From Medicago truncatula (taxonomy: Eukaryota; Streptophyta; Magnoliopsida; Fabales; Fabaceae), in NCBI RefSeq assembly GCF_003473485.1, contig NC_053048.1, positions 8,369,501 to 8,433,500 on the forward strand: a stretch of DNA of 64,000 bases, written 5' to 3'. Position 1 is the stretch's first letter; each line of letters opens with the position of its first letter. Positions 32,520 through 44,638 of the stretch are shown here, in pieces. A program made the translations under genes and the position numbers. The notes beneath the pieces are model-generated. The model searched no databases, was not told where the DNA came from, and saw only the letters and a program-made list of their open reading frames with translations.

Positions 32520-33453
32520 TCAAAGAGTTATTTTTCTCAACGACGGCCTTGAAAATCCCATCAAGGAAACAACGTCATTATCCACTCTATAGCAGCCCCT
32601 CAAATCGATCTCTCTCAACAGTGTGCAGTTTTCTACCACGCGCCCCACTCCATTACTTGTGACATAATAACAGTTTTCTAGTAATAGTTGTAAAAGTCCA
32701 CAACAACTCTTGTATAGAGTGTTTTATCATCAACTGTTGTATGTGACAAGTTCAAAGCCTCGAGTTTGCAAACGTCGAATTTCATTCCACGTAGATTCAC
32801 CCTTGAACAACAGGCTAGGTTTAAATGTCTAATGTTACAACATCTCCTTAAAACTTGACCAATACCTTCTTCAGAAATGCCATAGCCATCTATCAATTTG
32901 AGGTTACTTAGGTCGAGTTCTTCAAGCAAAGGGAAACAATCTGCTATGAGAAACATGTGGTTGATATTAATAGATTCAATGTTAGAACATTTGAGTGAGG
33001 TCAAAGTTGCAATATTTTGGGAGAAAACTGGCAACCCATAAGCCGGAATGGTAGGGTGGTTGGAGAGATTGAGTGACGTGATTTTCAATGGGAAACAAGA
33101 AATTTGGCGGAGAAGCTTGTTGAGGCTACCGAAGTAGCATCTGAGGTTGAGGGAGGTGAGGTTGATGAACCTTCGGAAGAGGCTAGGGAGGAAAGGGCGT
33201 GTTGAACTCCATATGTTGAGTGAAAATCTAAGACGGTTGGTGATGGAGAGAAACTGCATGAGACGAAGGAGAGAGACTTGAAGTAGCTACAACTGTTGTT
33301 TTCGTCACCGTTGATAAGGAATTTGAAGACAAATTCCCAACACTCATGTAAATAAAAATATGTTGCAGAGATTGATTTGCTTCTTGTTGTTGATTTAGAA
33401 ATGGATTGTTGATGTGAAGAACTGAGAGAGTTTCTTGTTCTCTTCCTTTTCAT
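32520..33453 (-). pseudogene. F-box/LRR protein, frameshifted
   Basis: Read on the minus strand from a start at 33453 (or the in-frame upstream start at 33537). The N-terminus is MKRKRTRNSL, then an F-box-like segment LHECWEFVFKFLINGDEN, then leucine-rich repeats (NLTSLNLRCYFGSLNKLLRQ, FPLLEELDLSN, CCNIRHLNLACCSRVNL, LEALNLSHTTVDDKTLY) and a terminal repeat (GVGRVVENC, REIDLRGCYRV) ending at a TGA at 32520-32522. Two frame changes are needed. One is near 33258, where the frame SLSFVS must shift by one base to reach QFLSITN. The second is near 32695, where an apparent 7-base loss precedes CCGLLQLLLENC. F-box/LRR proteins select substrates for SCF ubiquitin ligases; this copy would make only a short N-terminal product. 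Confidence 0.8.
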
Positions 33454-33537
33454 TTTCCGGACGTTGGTAGGTGTTTGATTTGAAGGTTTAGTGTTTTTTT
33501 TAGGGTTTAGGTTAATTTTCATCAAAACTATAACCAT

Positions 33538-34103
33538 GTAGTATTTAGCTTTTTTTGGACTAGTCCATCTTTCTTTTTGAAAGACTTTTTTATCACTTGC
33601 CTTTTTTCATATTTTTTAGATAGACAAAATAACAATAATTATTGAAAACTCACATACATAAAAGTGAAATAGTTTGGATTCAAACTCTAATCACGACGTC
33701 CGGTCTAATAAGTGGTTTGGCCATTAAAAAGGTTGAATTTCTTTTAATAAGATTACGATGTAGCAGCGGTTCTTTCTTGAATACGATTATGAGCTTGAAT
33801 TTCTTTGGCTATTAATTCATCCTTCTTATTGCAATATGCATATAAAATTTATTTCAACAATATCTCTAAAATGCTTATAAAAATGTCTTACAACTTATAT
33901 AAAACCAGTTTCAAAAGTATTTAATTTCCACGTGCAACTGTAAAGAAAGTTTAAGTAAATAATTTGTATTTAAATTGCATGGAGGAACCAATGTGAAGTT
34001 TGTTTTGATGATTTATGATCTTATTCGTGTTTAGTTATGATGTTGTAATTATTATTGTTGTGGTTTTACGTTGTTGTATTATGTAGTTGAAATTATGTTG
34101 AAT
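33538..34103. other. Intergenic, nothing identified
   Basis: AT-rich upstream flank of the F-box pseudogene. No repeat ends or genes seen. Confidence 0.4.
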
Positions 34104-34105
34104 TA

Positions 34106-34386
34106 CTCCCTCCGTCCCAAATTGTATGTTACTTTGGAAAAAAGATTTGTCCTAAATTATAAGTCGCTTTACAATACCAATGAAATATTAATGTTACTTT
34201 TCCTATTATATCCTTAACTATTAATTACTCCCTCTTCTTTCAATTATTTCATTTATCTTTTCTATACCATTTATTAAGGATAATTTTGTAAAACAACTCA
34301 TAATTTCACTTCCCCACACTATATTAATTACATTTCTTAATACGTGTGAAATGGTCAAAACGTCATACAATTTGGGACGGAGGGAG
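34106..34386. mobile_element. Stowaway-type MITE
   Basis: The left end CTCCCTCCGTCCCAAATTGT and the right end ACAATTTGGGACGGAGGGAG are exact inverted repeats, flanked by TA on both sides (34104-34105 and 34387-34388). This is the classic plant Stowaway (Tc1/mariner) signature. Length 281 bp; no ORF. Confidence 0.92.
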
Positions 34387-34388
34387 TA

Positions 34389-35975
34389 TGTTCTTGGAAC
34401 TGTTGTGGTTAAATTATGCTATTGTCGTTGAATACAATGTGATTTAATGATAAGTTTTTCTTTTATATATGTTCTAAACACTTCTAGATTATATAATCCG
34501 AAATAGTCGAAAACGTTTTCAGATTATATAATCCAAACATGGACTAAATAAGAATTTTGGAAGACGTGCGAGAAATGTGTATGGTGAAAAAAGAATTTCT
34601 CTTGGCAAAATCACAATTAGTGGACTTTGATTGTGGATTCTCACTTCACGGTCATACTCTATAAAAAGAAAAACCGATTAAAATATGTGAGTATGAGACC
34701 TTGAAGATAGTACTCGCTTTAATGTGTTTAGTTTGTGGTAGGAAGAGGAAAAATTTATGTGAGATGCATAAAATTGATTTTGACATATATTTAAATGATA
34801 TAAAATTGATTTTGACATATATTTAAATGATATCAACTGATATTGGTTTTAACTTGAAATTAGATTTTGTTTGTACCAAAAAAAAAAAAAAATTGACTTC
34901 AAACATCATTTTCACACTAAAATTGATTGTTTAAGTCACTTTACATGAATGTATCCAAACATGTATCATTTCATATTCAATACATTTTTAACTAAAATCA
35001 ATTTTTGTCGCAACATAACCAAATGGCAAATACATATTAAAAGGTAGGTAGTTATTTAACCTTTAAACAACTGAGCAAGCACTGTGTATAGAATTTAAAT
35101 TAAAGTCTTAGGTTTTGCTTTTGTGATGTTCAGCACAGATATTCAATTATGCAAAGGGCCAAATTTTATTATCTCAAATTATTTTGAAAGAGTCAAAATT
35201 AATGTATAACAATTATTTCTTCTAAGCAAGAACTAACTCATTCACAAAATATGTATTGTGAATGATGAGAGATGACACTTTACTATCTCATACTATAAAA
35301 CTGGCATGGCATGGATTATAAATATCTAGAGTGACTAGAAAGGAAGGACTCTCTAAATGCAACCATTTTACGAACCGCAATTTGATGCAGTCGACAAAGT
35401 CACGCAATCCCAAATCGGTGACCGTTTGATCAAGATGGGAGATGGTTAAGATTTAAATTCGGTATTTTAGGAACTACATAATAAAAATTAATTTGTTCTT
35501 TTGGACTATCCCATCAAGATCGGACAGCCATTAAAGTCATGACAAGTTTACCAAAAGAAAATTATCATGTGATCTATGCTAATGTTTTAGAAACTAATCA
35601 ACCAGACGATCTAGTCGAATCATGAACTAACCCTATCTACAATTTGAGAAGTTTGTTCGCAGTTTCGTTCTAGTTCGAATGGTTTAAATCATTTGAAACA
35701 CAGAAGTTTCGCTGGTTTGATGTTCGGTTTCAAAAACATTGGTCTACGCACTTGCATAGAAAACCTATATAGAGAAAACTTTTCACTGAAGTCAAAGAAA
35801 AGAGACGTAAAATAATCTACCAGAAAGCCAAATTTACATGATTAGTTAGATAACTAATACCTAAACCAAGTTGAAACAGTAAACCAAGTTGGTATAAATA
35901 GGGAAAGTAACTTAAAAAGGGACACCAGCACAAATACTGAAACAGTGTTTCTTATCTGATATGAACTGAACCAGA
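34389..35975. other. Intergenic between MITE and ACR9 gene
   Basis: A 39-base phrase ('ataaaattgattttgacatatatttaaatgat') is doubled at about 34768-34832. 35380-35760 contains words of a common legume dispersed repeat ('accgtttgatcaagatggga', 'gttcggtttcaaaaac'), without readable ends. The last part is the 3' flank of the ACR9 gene. Confidence 0.45.
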
Positions 35976-38900
35976 TTACCAACCCATCAATGTTCTTCTA
36001 ACTTTGTCCACAATCTGACTTCTAGCTTTGCTGCTGTTCAGTGGAAAATCCCGGCTTTCGTCCAACAAAAACCGGTAGACTTCCCACTGGCGTTCTTGTG
36101 TCGAATGCCTAACAACTTCAGCCTACAGTAAAATCCAAGGAAAAAAAAAGTGAGGCTCAAAATAGATTTTATTTAGAAACTGACATGATTTCTTCAAAGA
36201 ACATCTAAATGTTCACTAGAATCAGACTAGTGATGAGGGATATGGGTAGCATGTATAAGAACATGTACTCAAACATCATTGCCGCCATTATACATGTGTT
36301 GTAAATAGCAGATTGCACAAAACGGAAAAAAATATCCTATCTGAAATAGCAGATAGCGTGCGGCCAAATAGAGGGAATGGAGGCAGTTGAAATAAGTCAA
36401 TTATATATAAGACAAAAAGCATGCTGCATGCAACAAAAAAAAAAGGGAATGGAGGCAAAGCATAGCTTACAGATTGGATGGTTTATGTATTACGGTGAAT
36501 TTAAGACTAATACTCACCGACTCTTCTGTTTTCCTATTTAAAAAATAGGTCATGTTTGGTACATATGCAGACTCTTCAGCGTTGTTAGTTTAAAAAACCA
36601 TAAAGTTATCGTTTTACCACTATTGCTACTATATTTTCTAGAAGAATAATGGTTGTCATTGCCCTAACATTGAAACTAGGATAGCATCGTGGTTTTGATC
36701 AGAATTATCAAAATCCGCTATGCCATAGCACCACCGCCGCTATTTGCCAACACTGCATATAGTATTTCTATATCTTGTCACAGATAATATTAGTAAATGT
36801 TTGTGCAAAACCTGTTTACTCTATTAATGTATAGTTGTTAAACTGTAACTCAAATAAATGCTTACCGAGAAAATGAATACTCCCAATGCTTTTAAAGCCA
36901 ACGTAACATCGTAGAAAACACGAGGCCTTCCCTTTCCGGACAGTTCAACGGGATTGGCAACCAGCAGTTCTATATCTGGACCCCGATTCACGATAATCAC
37001 CCGCAAAGGATGAAGCATCTCTTCTTTTAAGCAGGTACACAGAGTTTTGAGACGTTCGGGATCTATGATCTTTTGCCCATCTTCTTTTTGCTGAACAAAT
37101 AAGTCAATATTTTGAAAGCCTTTCGCACTTGAATTGAATCTACCATAAGCAACCTGATTGAGAAGGGAACAAAAACAGTAAATAAACCGAGTGCAACAAA
37201 AAAATTATGTAACTAAAAGTATGGTAAAATATTGTATATTGAAAGTGCAAGTAGAATGATTGATCAGAATAAATGAAGAGACAATGCCACAGATTATGTA
37301 ACTAAAAGTATGGTAAAATATTGTATATTGAAAGTGCAAGTAGAATGATTGATCAGAATAAATGAAGAGACAATGCCACAGAGAATGTTGAACAAATTTG
37401 ATCACAGATCACGTAAAATAGTGGTTTGTTCAAACTCCGCTACTAAAGCTTCTATTGACAACAATTTGCAGTGAATAGTGTATCACAAAACAATAGCAAT
37501 TTGTTCAAATTCCACTATGCTATAGACTATAGTGCTGCTGTAGCTGCTATTTGACAACACTTATATTTATAAAACAGTTGTCAAGAGTGTGGAGACAAAT
37601 CAAAGACCGAAATCTAGCAATGAGAGTGAGAAGCATTTGATTCAATTGAAGTAGAAAAGATGAAAAATGGCAATAATGAAGTCTACATTATGACACCAAG
37701 TTCCAAATTGTTTACTCTCTGCTCAGGTTGCAGCCTTTGGGTTTTGGTTCCTCTAAAGTGAGCAGTTAGCAAAATGAGAAAAGCAATGGTTGATGCTTTA
37801 ACCATCCATGATTGGTTATGCTTATGTATATAGTATCAACCATTGATTTGTTTATCAACGGATGATATTACTCACTTCACTATCTAATGTCAGTTGCTCA
37901 CTTTAGATGATTTTGATCCATTTCCTTTGATGTAAACATGATTTTCTAGAGAAGCACAAAGTGATATGCATCATACATGTATAAATGACAGCTTAGGACA
38001 AAATACCTTAATATCAGAATCCTTAGAAATCCTCATAAGGTCATAACACAAGCTCTTCTGATCAACACACTGTATCTGAAGCAAGGTATGAACTGAACTC
38101 AACGAATTGTCCACTGTAACAGTTGGTGTCTTCAGTGTCGTCATGTCTTGACTGAGAGGATGCAAAGAGACCTTGTCTACCAACTCAGGACCAAATAATT
38201 CTTCAGAATAAGCTGGTGGAAGAGAAGAAAAACCCTGCAAATGTCCATATTCAGGCCCGGCCAACTGAAGTTCACTGGAGATACACCTCTCTCCTAAAGC
38301 TTCACTAAGATATTGACATACATCGTCTCGCCTCTCTTTTGTGTGAAACAGTTCCCTGTTTTTTTTATATTAAAAGGAATAAACATATTATAATATGTCA
38401 CATAAAGTTACTATAACCCCAAAATAGCAGATAGATTTTTAACTATTTATGCCATTTATGATTTATCGCTACTCAGAAGTTTCCAAATAATGTTTTTTTT
38501 ATCATTTAAGGCCATCTTTGCAAGAATTGAGGTGATGTATATATACACATATGTATATGTGTATGTGTATGCATGAAGTAATAAAAGAAATTTGGTTTAA
38601 AAAATTGTGATAATCTATGTTGCAAGGATATTAGTGCGGTATCGGATACAGGTACATGTACAAATAATTTTAGAAAAGCGAAGGAACGAGTATATAAAGA
38701 TGAACAAATTATATAAAAGATAGAAAATACGTTGGAAGGAAAAGTTCAAAGATGCAGCAAATTTAGGAGGAAGAGGACATGAATCACTTAATAAGAGACT
38801 AGAATTGGCAGATAATTGCTTGAGAGTCTCGATCACTAGAAATTGTAATAGCATCTTCACATAATAAATTCATTGATTATAATAATTGATTATCTATTTA

Positions 38901-40627
38901 CTGCAAAAATCTTTATTAATTTCTTGCATTATAAGTTGAAATCGAATCAACAATGATATACAAGAGACAAGGAAACTCTTAGCAAATGAGATATTTACAC
39001 AGCGCGAAATAGGGGGAAATGTTCACATGGCGAGAAACAAGGAAAAAATCCATTAGATAGAGTATCAAAGTTATCAATGAAAGGAATCCAATAAAACCTA
39101 ATTTTTAATACTTACATTAAACAACAGTGTTTTCTTATTTCTTTATCAGACCTTGCAGGCATATACTAGATATACCGACTTTTCACTACCAAAAAACAAG
39201 ATATACCAACTTTAATTTTGGATCATACATTTGCTTTATAGATGTGATGATAAAGAGAATCCAGCAGAATCAGCATATATACTAAATCTTACAAACAAGA
39301 ATCCAATAAAGCTACACTTACATTTCATCAGTGATAAAGAACAAATCTAGGGCCCTTCCATCTGGTGTTGGCATCACTTTAACTCGCTGAATAGTAAGTT
39401 GAAGGTTACACAAGATTTCATTAATATCTACAAAGTTAACAGAAAAAATAGTGTTAAAAAATATTATATTCCATTCCATATGTGACAGCAAAAGCGATAA
39501 GATAACTACTTACCATGTAGTAATCCTTTCTGATCAATAATCCAAACCTTCAACAAGTAAATTGGAGGTGGTGAAGGATTTCGTTGATTGAAATTATAAG
39601 AAAACAAACATGAAGGACAAGGTGATAGAAGCCTTGTTTTCAAGTTTTCCCAATCAATTTTGAGTGATGCTGGATGTGGAATAACCCAAAAAACAATGAA
39701 GCACCATCTTCCGTCCGTTGAAATGTCTACATCACCATAAAAAAATCATCATGAAAACAGACTAAAACAACAACAAAATGTAATTCGAAAGTTCAAAAAA
39801 TGAATAAACTGAAAATTTAAACTATGCAATGTTCTTCTTCATCTGAGATTTTTTCTTTTTGAAAAATCAAAAAGGGACTTTTTTGAATCATGGTTGCTAT
39901 ATGCAAAAAGGGTCATCAGAAAATAAAAAATAGATAAAGTTAAAATCCAAGTAAAACAAGCAAAAAAAACTATGTAGCACCATCTTCCATCGGTTGAAAT
40001 GTCTACATCAACATCAACAATTCATCGTGAAAACAAACCAAAAACAATAACAACATATAATTCCAAAGTTCAAATAATGAATAAACTGAAGAATTAAACT
40101 ATGCATTGCTCTTCTTCCTCTAAAAACAATGAGTAGAGTTGGTAAGAAGGCAAGTTCTACGGTGAACCACCTAGTCCCTCATGAACTAATAACTGAAAAT
40201 TGCCAGAAACACCAGAGACAATAAAATGATGGATCTCAATTTGACAAAAACTACAATAGCACGCGTCACCGTGATTCTGCCAAACTCACCGTCAATCCAA
40301 ACATACATTGAGTTGAATTTTGCCAAAACAATACATCAGATCATTGTCTTATACGTTACAATAACGTAAAGACAATTTCAAATACTATATAATCCATTGA
40401 ACAAATCCAAAATGAAGAAAAGATACAAAATTTAACAAAAACTAAAGAAACCCAGATGAGAAAAGCAATATACCAGCTCTAGTAATACGAAGACCAAATT
40501 CAAGGATGATTCTGCAAAGATCACAGCCAAGACCAGCTTTATCAGGACAATTGACAGTGACAATGGTTGGTTCATTTGCATTCTTGGCATGCTGGATCAC
40601 AACGAGGTCGTCTGATGGTATCCCCAT
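35976..40627 (-). CDS. ACR9: ACT domain-repeat protein, ACR9 type
   Basis: Six exons, all GT-AG: 40627-40474, 39726-39514, 39427-39322, 38355-38007, 37153-36866 and 36122-35976. They join in frame to 418 residues, close to the roughly 411 of Arabidopsis ACR9. The N-terminus MGIPSDDLVVIQHA and PTIVTVNCPDKAGLGCDLCR begin the first ACT domain (about 20-100). A second ACT (about 111-165) includes LLKVWIIDQKGLLH and RVKVMPTPDGRALDLFFITD. A third (about 240-330) includes LLQIQCVDQKSLCYDLMR and GFQNIDLFVQQ, and a fourth segment has RPRVFYDVTLALKALGVFIF followed by AEVVRHSTQERQWEVYRFLL. ACT domains bind amino acids; ACR proteins are thought to sense amino acid or nitrogen status. Intron 1 holds a partial copy of exon 2, and intron 4 an exact 89-bp tandem duplication. 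Confidence 0.93.
36285..36780. repeat. Dispersed repeat remnants in ACR9 intron 5
   Basis: The words 'ccgccattatacatgtgttgtaaatagcag' near 36280-36320 and 'ccgctatgccatagcaccaccgccgctatttgccaacac' near 36715-36755 resemble ends of a common legume repeat. A related word, 'gctgctatttgacaacac', is at 37542 in intron 4. Ends are not defined. Confidence 0.35.
37204..37381. repeat. Exact 89-bp tandem duplication in ACR9 intron 4
   Basis: Two head-to-tail copies (37204-37292 and 37293-37381), each starting ATTATGTAACTAAAAGTATG and ending CAATGCCACAG. I see no difference between them, which suggests a recent event. It is wholly intronic. Confidence 0.9.
39973..40120 (-). repeat. Duplicated exon 2 edge inside ACR9 intron 1
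   Basis: About 147 bases here match 39697-39845, which spans the exon 2 acceptor. On the minus strand the copy keeps 'gatgtag' followed by a start encoding DISTDGRWCYIVF, the same residues as genuine exon 2 up to Val-Phe. It then diverges into intron sequence. The result is a decoy acceptor plus a pseudo-exon about 270 bases upstream of the true one. Confidence 0.85.
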
Positions 40628-40744
40628 CACTGAGAAACGGTGAATTCAGTGGTTGGATAATAGCATTGCCGGAGCTCCGGCGAAGGTTGCTCCGGCGAAT
40701 GGTTTGAGAAGAAGAAGAGAAGAACAGAGTGTGAAATAATGTTT

Positions 40745-40760
40745 GATATTTTATATAGTA
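40745..40760 (-). promoter_or_regulatory. ACR9 TATA box
   Basis: On the minus strand TATATAAAAT lies about 125 bases upstream of the start codon at 40627, a plausible TATA position given a leader of roughly 90 bases. Confidence 0.55.
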
Positions 40761-41070
40761 GATGAGAACAAAAAGATGTTTTTTTTGGTCAAAAAATTAT
40801 TTATTGATAAATTAATAAATCTTTGTAGTTGAGATTTTCTTAACCACAAAGTTTTGTGATGAACTTTTCTGACCCACTAGAAATAATAATTTATAGATTT
40901 TAATGTTATATTTAATAAGTTTTCTCTTTTCCTTTTATCTCCTGTGAGCCGTCATCGAAACTCTAGTTTCTTCTCCTTTATTTGTTAAGGAGGGGGTGAT
41001 TTAGGGTCAACTTTTGACCTAAAACCATCCCTCTAACTCGTTTTTCTCTTTCCCTTCTATTGAAATAAAT

Positions 41071-41462
41071 GATTTTCACATCTATTTCATTTTGTATTTT
41101 GTGATTTCGTCATCTTCGTGTGACGTTGGTTTGTTCGTCGTCTTTGTGTGACGTTGTTTGTTTTTCTTGTTTCTCTCAGGTATTTGATCCGTTCAGATTG
41201 TCAAATCAGCTTCGATCCAGTGCAGATCCAATCAATGACTTTGACGTCATCCACGTTGCAGATCCGAATACATGGTTATTCCGGAGATTTAAATATAGTC
41301 CTAAGTGTAGACATTTGTACTTTGTCGTTTTATGCTATTAACATGGATGTTGTGAGCCTGTTCACAGATTCATCTTTTTTGTTTTTAGCAAATTTGTATT
41401 ATATCGATCTACTCTATCAATTTGAATGAATGAATATCTTTTATTTTGTAAAAAAAAAAAAA
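41071..41462 (+). mobile_element. Poly(A)-tailed retroposon, copy 1
   Basis: The stretch ends 'tttgaatgaatgaatatcttttattttgt' followed by an A run. Reverse-complemented 56432-56809 aligns along the whole length: 'gattttcacatctat', 'gacgtca(t/a)c(c/a)acgttgcagat(c/t)cg', 'gctattaac(a/t)tgg(a/g)tg' and the same 3' end with a poly(A) tract. No reverse transcriptase is present. It could be a SINE or a 5'-truncated LINE tail. Short frames inside are not conserved between the copies. Confidence 0.65.
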
Positions 41463-42404
41463 TATTTTAATAACTATTAGCATTTAGTGATTGGTATTTA
41501 GTCAAAAAAAAAACTATTTAGTGATTGAGACATAGTAAATATGTTTAGTTCTTGAAAAAAAAATGTTTAGTTTTGTTGGTCCGACTCAATTGACAAATTT
41601 TAATATTGTTAAGTTGAAGAAAAAGAATTTACAGTTGTGTATGTAAGTTTTAGTGGTAATTGTCATTTGTCCATGGACAAAAAAAAACTTTTATTATGTG
41701 TTTGGAAGCTTTCATTTTGTTGGTCCATGTCGATGAAACTATCATTCCATGTTTATATCATGTGTGTTTGTCGAAATTACGATGGACCGTCTGCATTTTG
41801 TAAAAATTACACCGAATGTGAATCCAAACATGCTCATATTGTATGCGGATTCATTAACTGCTCATCATTTATGTGTCTCAATGTAATTTTACCGTGATTT
41901 TTAAAGCTACAATTTGTGACTTTGATGTTATTGTGCGTCATTTTTAAAAGTATCGTGTTGACACCATTTTTAAGAGGAAAATAAATAAAATAGTTAAAGA
42001 GTTCAAATACTTATTATTTGTATAGCACCAAATTGGTTTTTTTTTTTTTTGACAAAATATACTAACAAATTGGTAACTTTTTTTTTGTTTATACAAAAAA
42101 TTATATTCATATTAATTTTGGTCAGAAATATTATATCTTACTTTATAAAAATACGATACACCGATTACACTTATATTTTTGTCATTAATTACCATTAATA
42201 TTTAGTTGTATTTTACTGTATAAATATAATAAATTGACTATACTTTCTTTTGTCATTAATTACCATTCAAGATTTTAGTAAATATTAAATATAATAATAA
42301 TAATATCTTCGGTTCCTTCAAAAAAAAAATATCTTTGGTGAAAATAATAATATCTGTAAAAATAGTATAATAATAATAATAATATAAATATATTAATAAA
42401 TGAA
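41463..42404. other. AT-rich intergenic DNA
   Basis: Nothing identifiable. Phrases 'gtcattaattaccattaatattt' are locally repeated around 42180-42280. Confidence 0.4.
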
Positions 42405-42725
42405 CCCAAGGGAATTGGTGGTGGTGTTGTTGGCATAAGACTTTGGAGTCGGCTCCTCTCAATATCTCAAGTCTTTATATTTCTTATGACAATTTTTTCT
42501 ATGGGCTAGTCCATACAGATTATACATCGGACTCCTCAAGTGGATGGTGTTATTGCTCTCACAAATTAATCGAGTATCTGAGCCAGCTCCTCTCAAGGTT
42601 TTAAGTTTGAATATTTCTAGTGTTAGTTTATGTGGATTAATCCATACCTTATTTTTAAATTGGGACCCTACAACTACAAGTGGACGGTGTCTTTAATCTC
42701 TTGAAATAATCAATCCTTGAGCCAG
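42405..42725 (+). repeat. Tandem SINE-like block
   Basis: Two to three diverged units share 'ggctcctctcaa...tctcaagtctt', '(t/a)tgtggattaatccatac' / 'atgggctagtccatac' and 'aagtggacggtgt'. The central unit has a B-box-like 'aggttttaagtttgaatattt'. It is probably derived from tRNA-type SINE sequence. Confidence 0.4.
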
Positions 42726-43387
42726 AAACCGAGTTTTAAAATATATTTTTCATAAATAATTATTAAACTCATTTTTTAATAATTTAAACTAATCTGATGT
42801 TTTTTAAATTAAAGTAATACTCCCTCTAAAATGAAATATAAGAAAAAATGTGTCCCAAAAATACAATGTATTTGGCCTCAAATACATTATTATGTTTATA
42901 TGAACATAATAATATTTATAATTTGACCAAAATCAAGTATTGATAAAATATATATTTTTTGAAAAAAAAGTATCTATAAAATATATTAATAACTTTAATA
43001 TTAATTATGTTTTTTGTCATTAACTACCAAGCCAAATTATATTTTTTACTGAAATACAATAAAATATGTATTAAGGTCATAAGTCAACACCAACATGCCA
43101 ATCCAATGGATTACATACTTAATTTACTTAAAAATATATTTCATATAAATTATAATTCCAATATTTAAGTATATTTAAAAACATATAATTGATATTTATC
43201 AGTAACTACAAATCAAGATTTAATTAATATTAAACATCATAAATATATTGCACAAAAATTATTCTTAGAAGTATTTCAATAAATTGAACTAATTTGATAT
43301 TTATTTAAAATAATAATTTGTTAAATTTTCTTTTGCAAGGAGAAGAGTTGAATTTAAAAGAGTATGTTAGTTTTCCACAAAGTAAAG
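42726..43387. other. AT-rich intergenic DNA
   Basis: Begins a lone 'ctccctctaaaatgaaatataag' Stowaway-like end near 42831 without a visible partner. Otherwise nothing identified. Confidence 0.4.
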
Positions 43388-43480
43388 AATTACGCCCCTT
43401 AAGTGTAGTTCAGTTGGTACCTATCAGAGATAATTTGTGTAAAGGGTTAGGGTTTGAATCCCGAATTCCTTACTTCTCTA
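43388..43480 (+). repeat. tRNA-derived SINE-like repeat
   Basis: A-box-like AGTGTAGTTCAGTTGGTACC and B-box-like GGGTTTGAATCCC are separated by about 35 bases. No acceptor stem is present, so it is not a tRNA. Confidence 0.5.
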
Positions 43481-44328
43481 CAGATAATGTGTGTGAATAT
43501 TATAATTTTAATGGATATACATTTTATTTTAGTTGTTCTCTCGAATAGGATTAACTTTCATCTTTCATTGAGGATACTTATATAAAAATCTTAAAAATAA
43601 ATAAATGGAGCTTCGAGGAAAGAAGAAGTTCTCTATTGCCAATATAGAAATGGAGAAATTCTACCTTAAACAGTAAAAAGTTAAAGGTGACTTTTAGTGT
43701 AGAAGTGTCGTCTAAGATATGTTGGATTAGTGCTTGAAAATCATTCAAACTCTTACAATGAGTGACAACACTCTTAGTTAATTAGTAGAAATTCGTGATA
43801 TTAGTTGTTCTTTCGAGTAAGGCGATAACCGATTCAATGTCGGTTTAGTAGAAAAAAATAGAAAGAAAAAAAAAGTACAAGTGCTTAAAACTCATATAAT
43901 TGTTTATGCTTGTTTTTAATTTTTATTGAATCAACATCAATGTCTCATCGGTAAAAAAAAATACGTAGGATCTTGTAATTATTCTTAGAGGTGGCAACAT
44001 TGACCGTCATCAAATTTTAACGTATGTTTGGAAAAACTATACATTTAAAAAAAAAAAAAAAAAAAAATCCTAATGTCATCATAATTTTGTTAAAATTTCA
44101 AAACATAGATTTTGCCAAATGGCATACAACATAATTTCATCAAGCACAAGTGCACAACTAATGCAAACATTCATTTAAACCACTTTCAAACAACAATCTA
44201 CCATTTCATCAAATGAGATTTCTTTTACTAAATCAAATGAGATATTTCATCGTCTTTAACATTGCAACATCAAGAGAAAGATGTCAAAATTTATCAAAGA
44301 CGGTGAACTATTTAGATTACAACTATAT
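43481..44328. other. AT-rich intergenic DNA
   Basis: No gene or repeat ends identified; A-rich runs near 44046. Confidence 0.4.
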
Positions 44329-44330
44329 TA

Positions 44331-44636
44331 CTCCCTCCGTTCTATTTTATAAGTAAAAAAACATTAATTCACACTTATTAAGAAAACTAACACTTAGTGA
44401 TTTGAGGTATAATTTTTTGTGTTCTCCTTGGAATAAATTTCATGGAAAGATGTAAAAATAATTCTCATTGGTTAAAAATTATGAAGAAAATAAAAAGGAT
44501 AACAAATTGAATGCAACTTGCATTTAATTTTACATTGAAAAAACATAATAATAACATAAAAGTTGGTCTTTTTTACTTATATTTTGAAACAAATAAAATG
44601 AGATTTTTTTTTGCTTATATTTTAGGACGGAGGGAG
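44331..44636. mobile_element. Stowaway-type MITE
   Basis: Starts CTCCCTCCGTTCTATTTTAT and ends 'ttaggacggagggag', with TA duplicated at 44329-44330 and 44637-44638. It is a 306-bp relative of the element at 34106-34386, with a different interior and more diverged arms. Confidence 0.88.
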
Positions 44637-44638
44637 TA

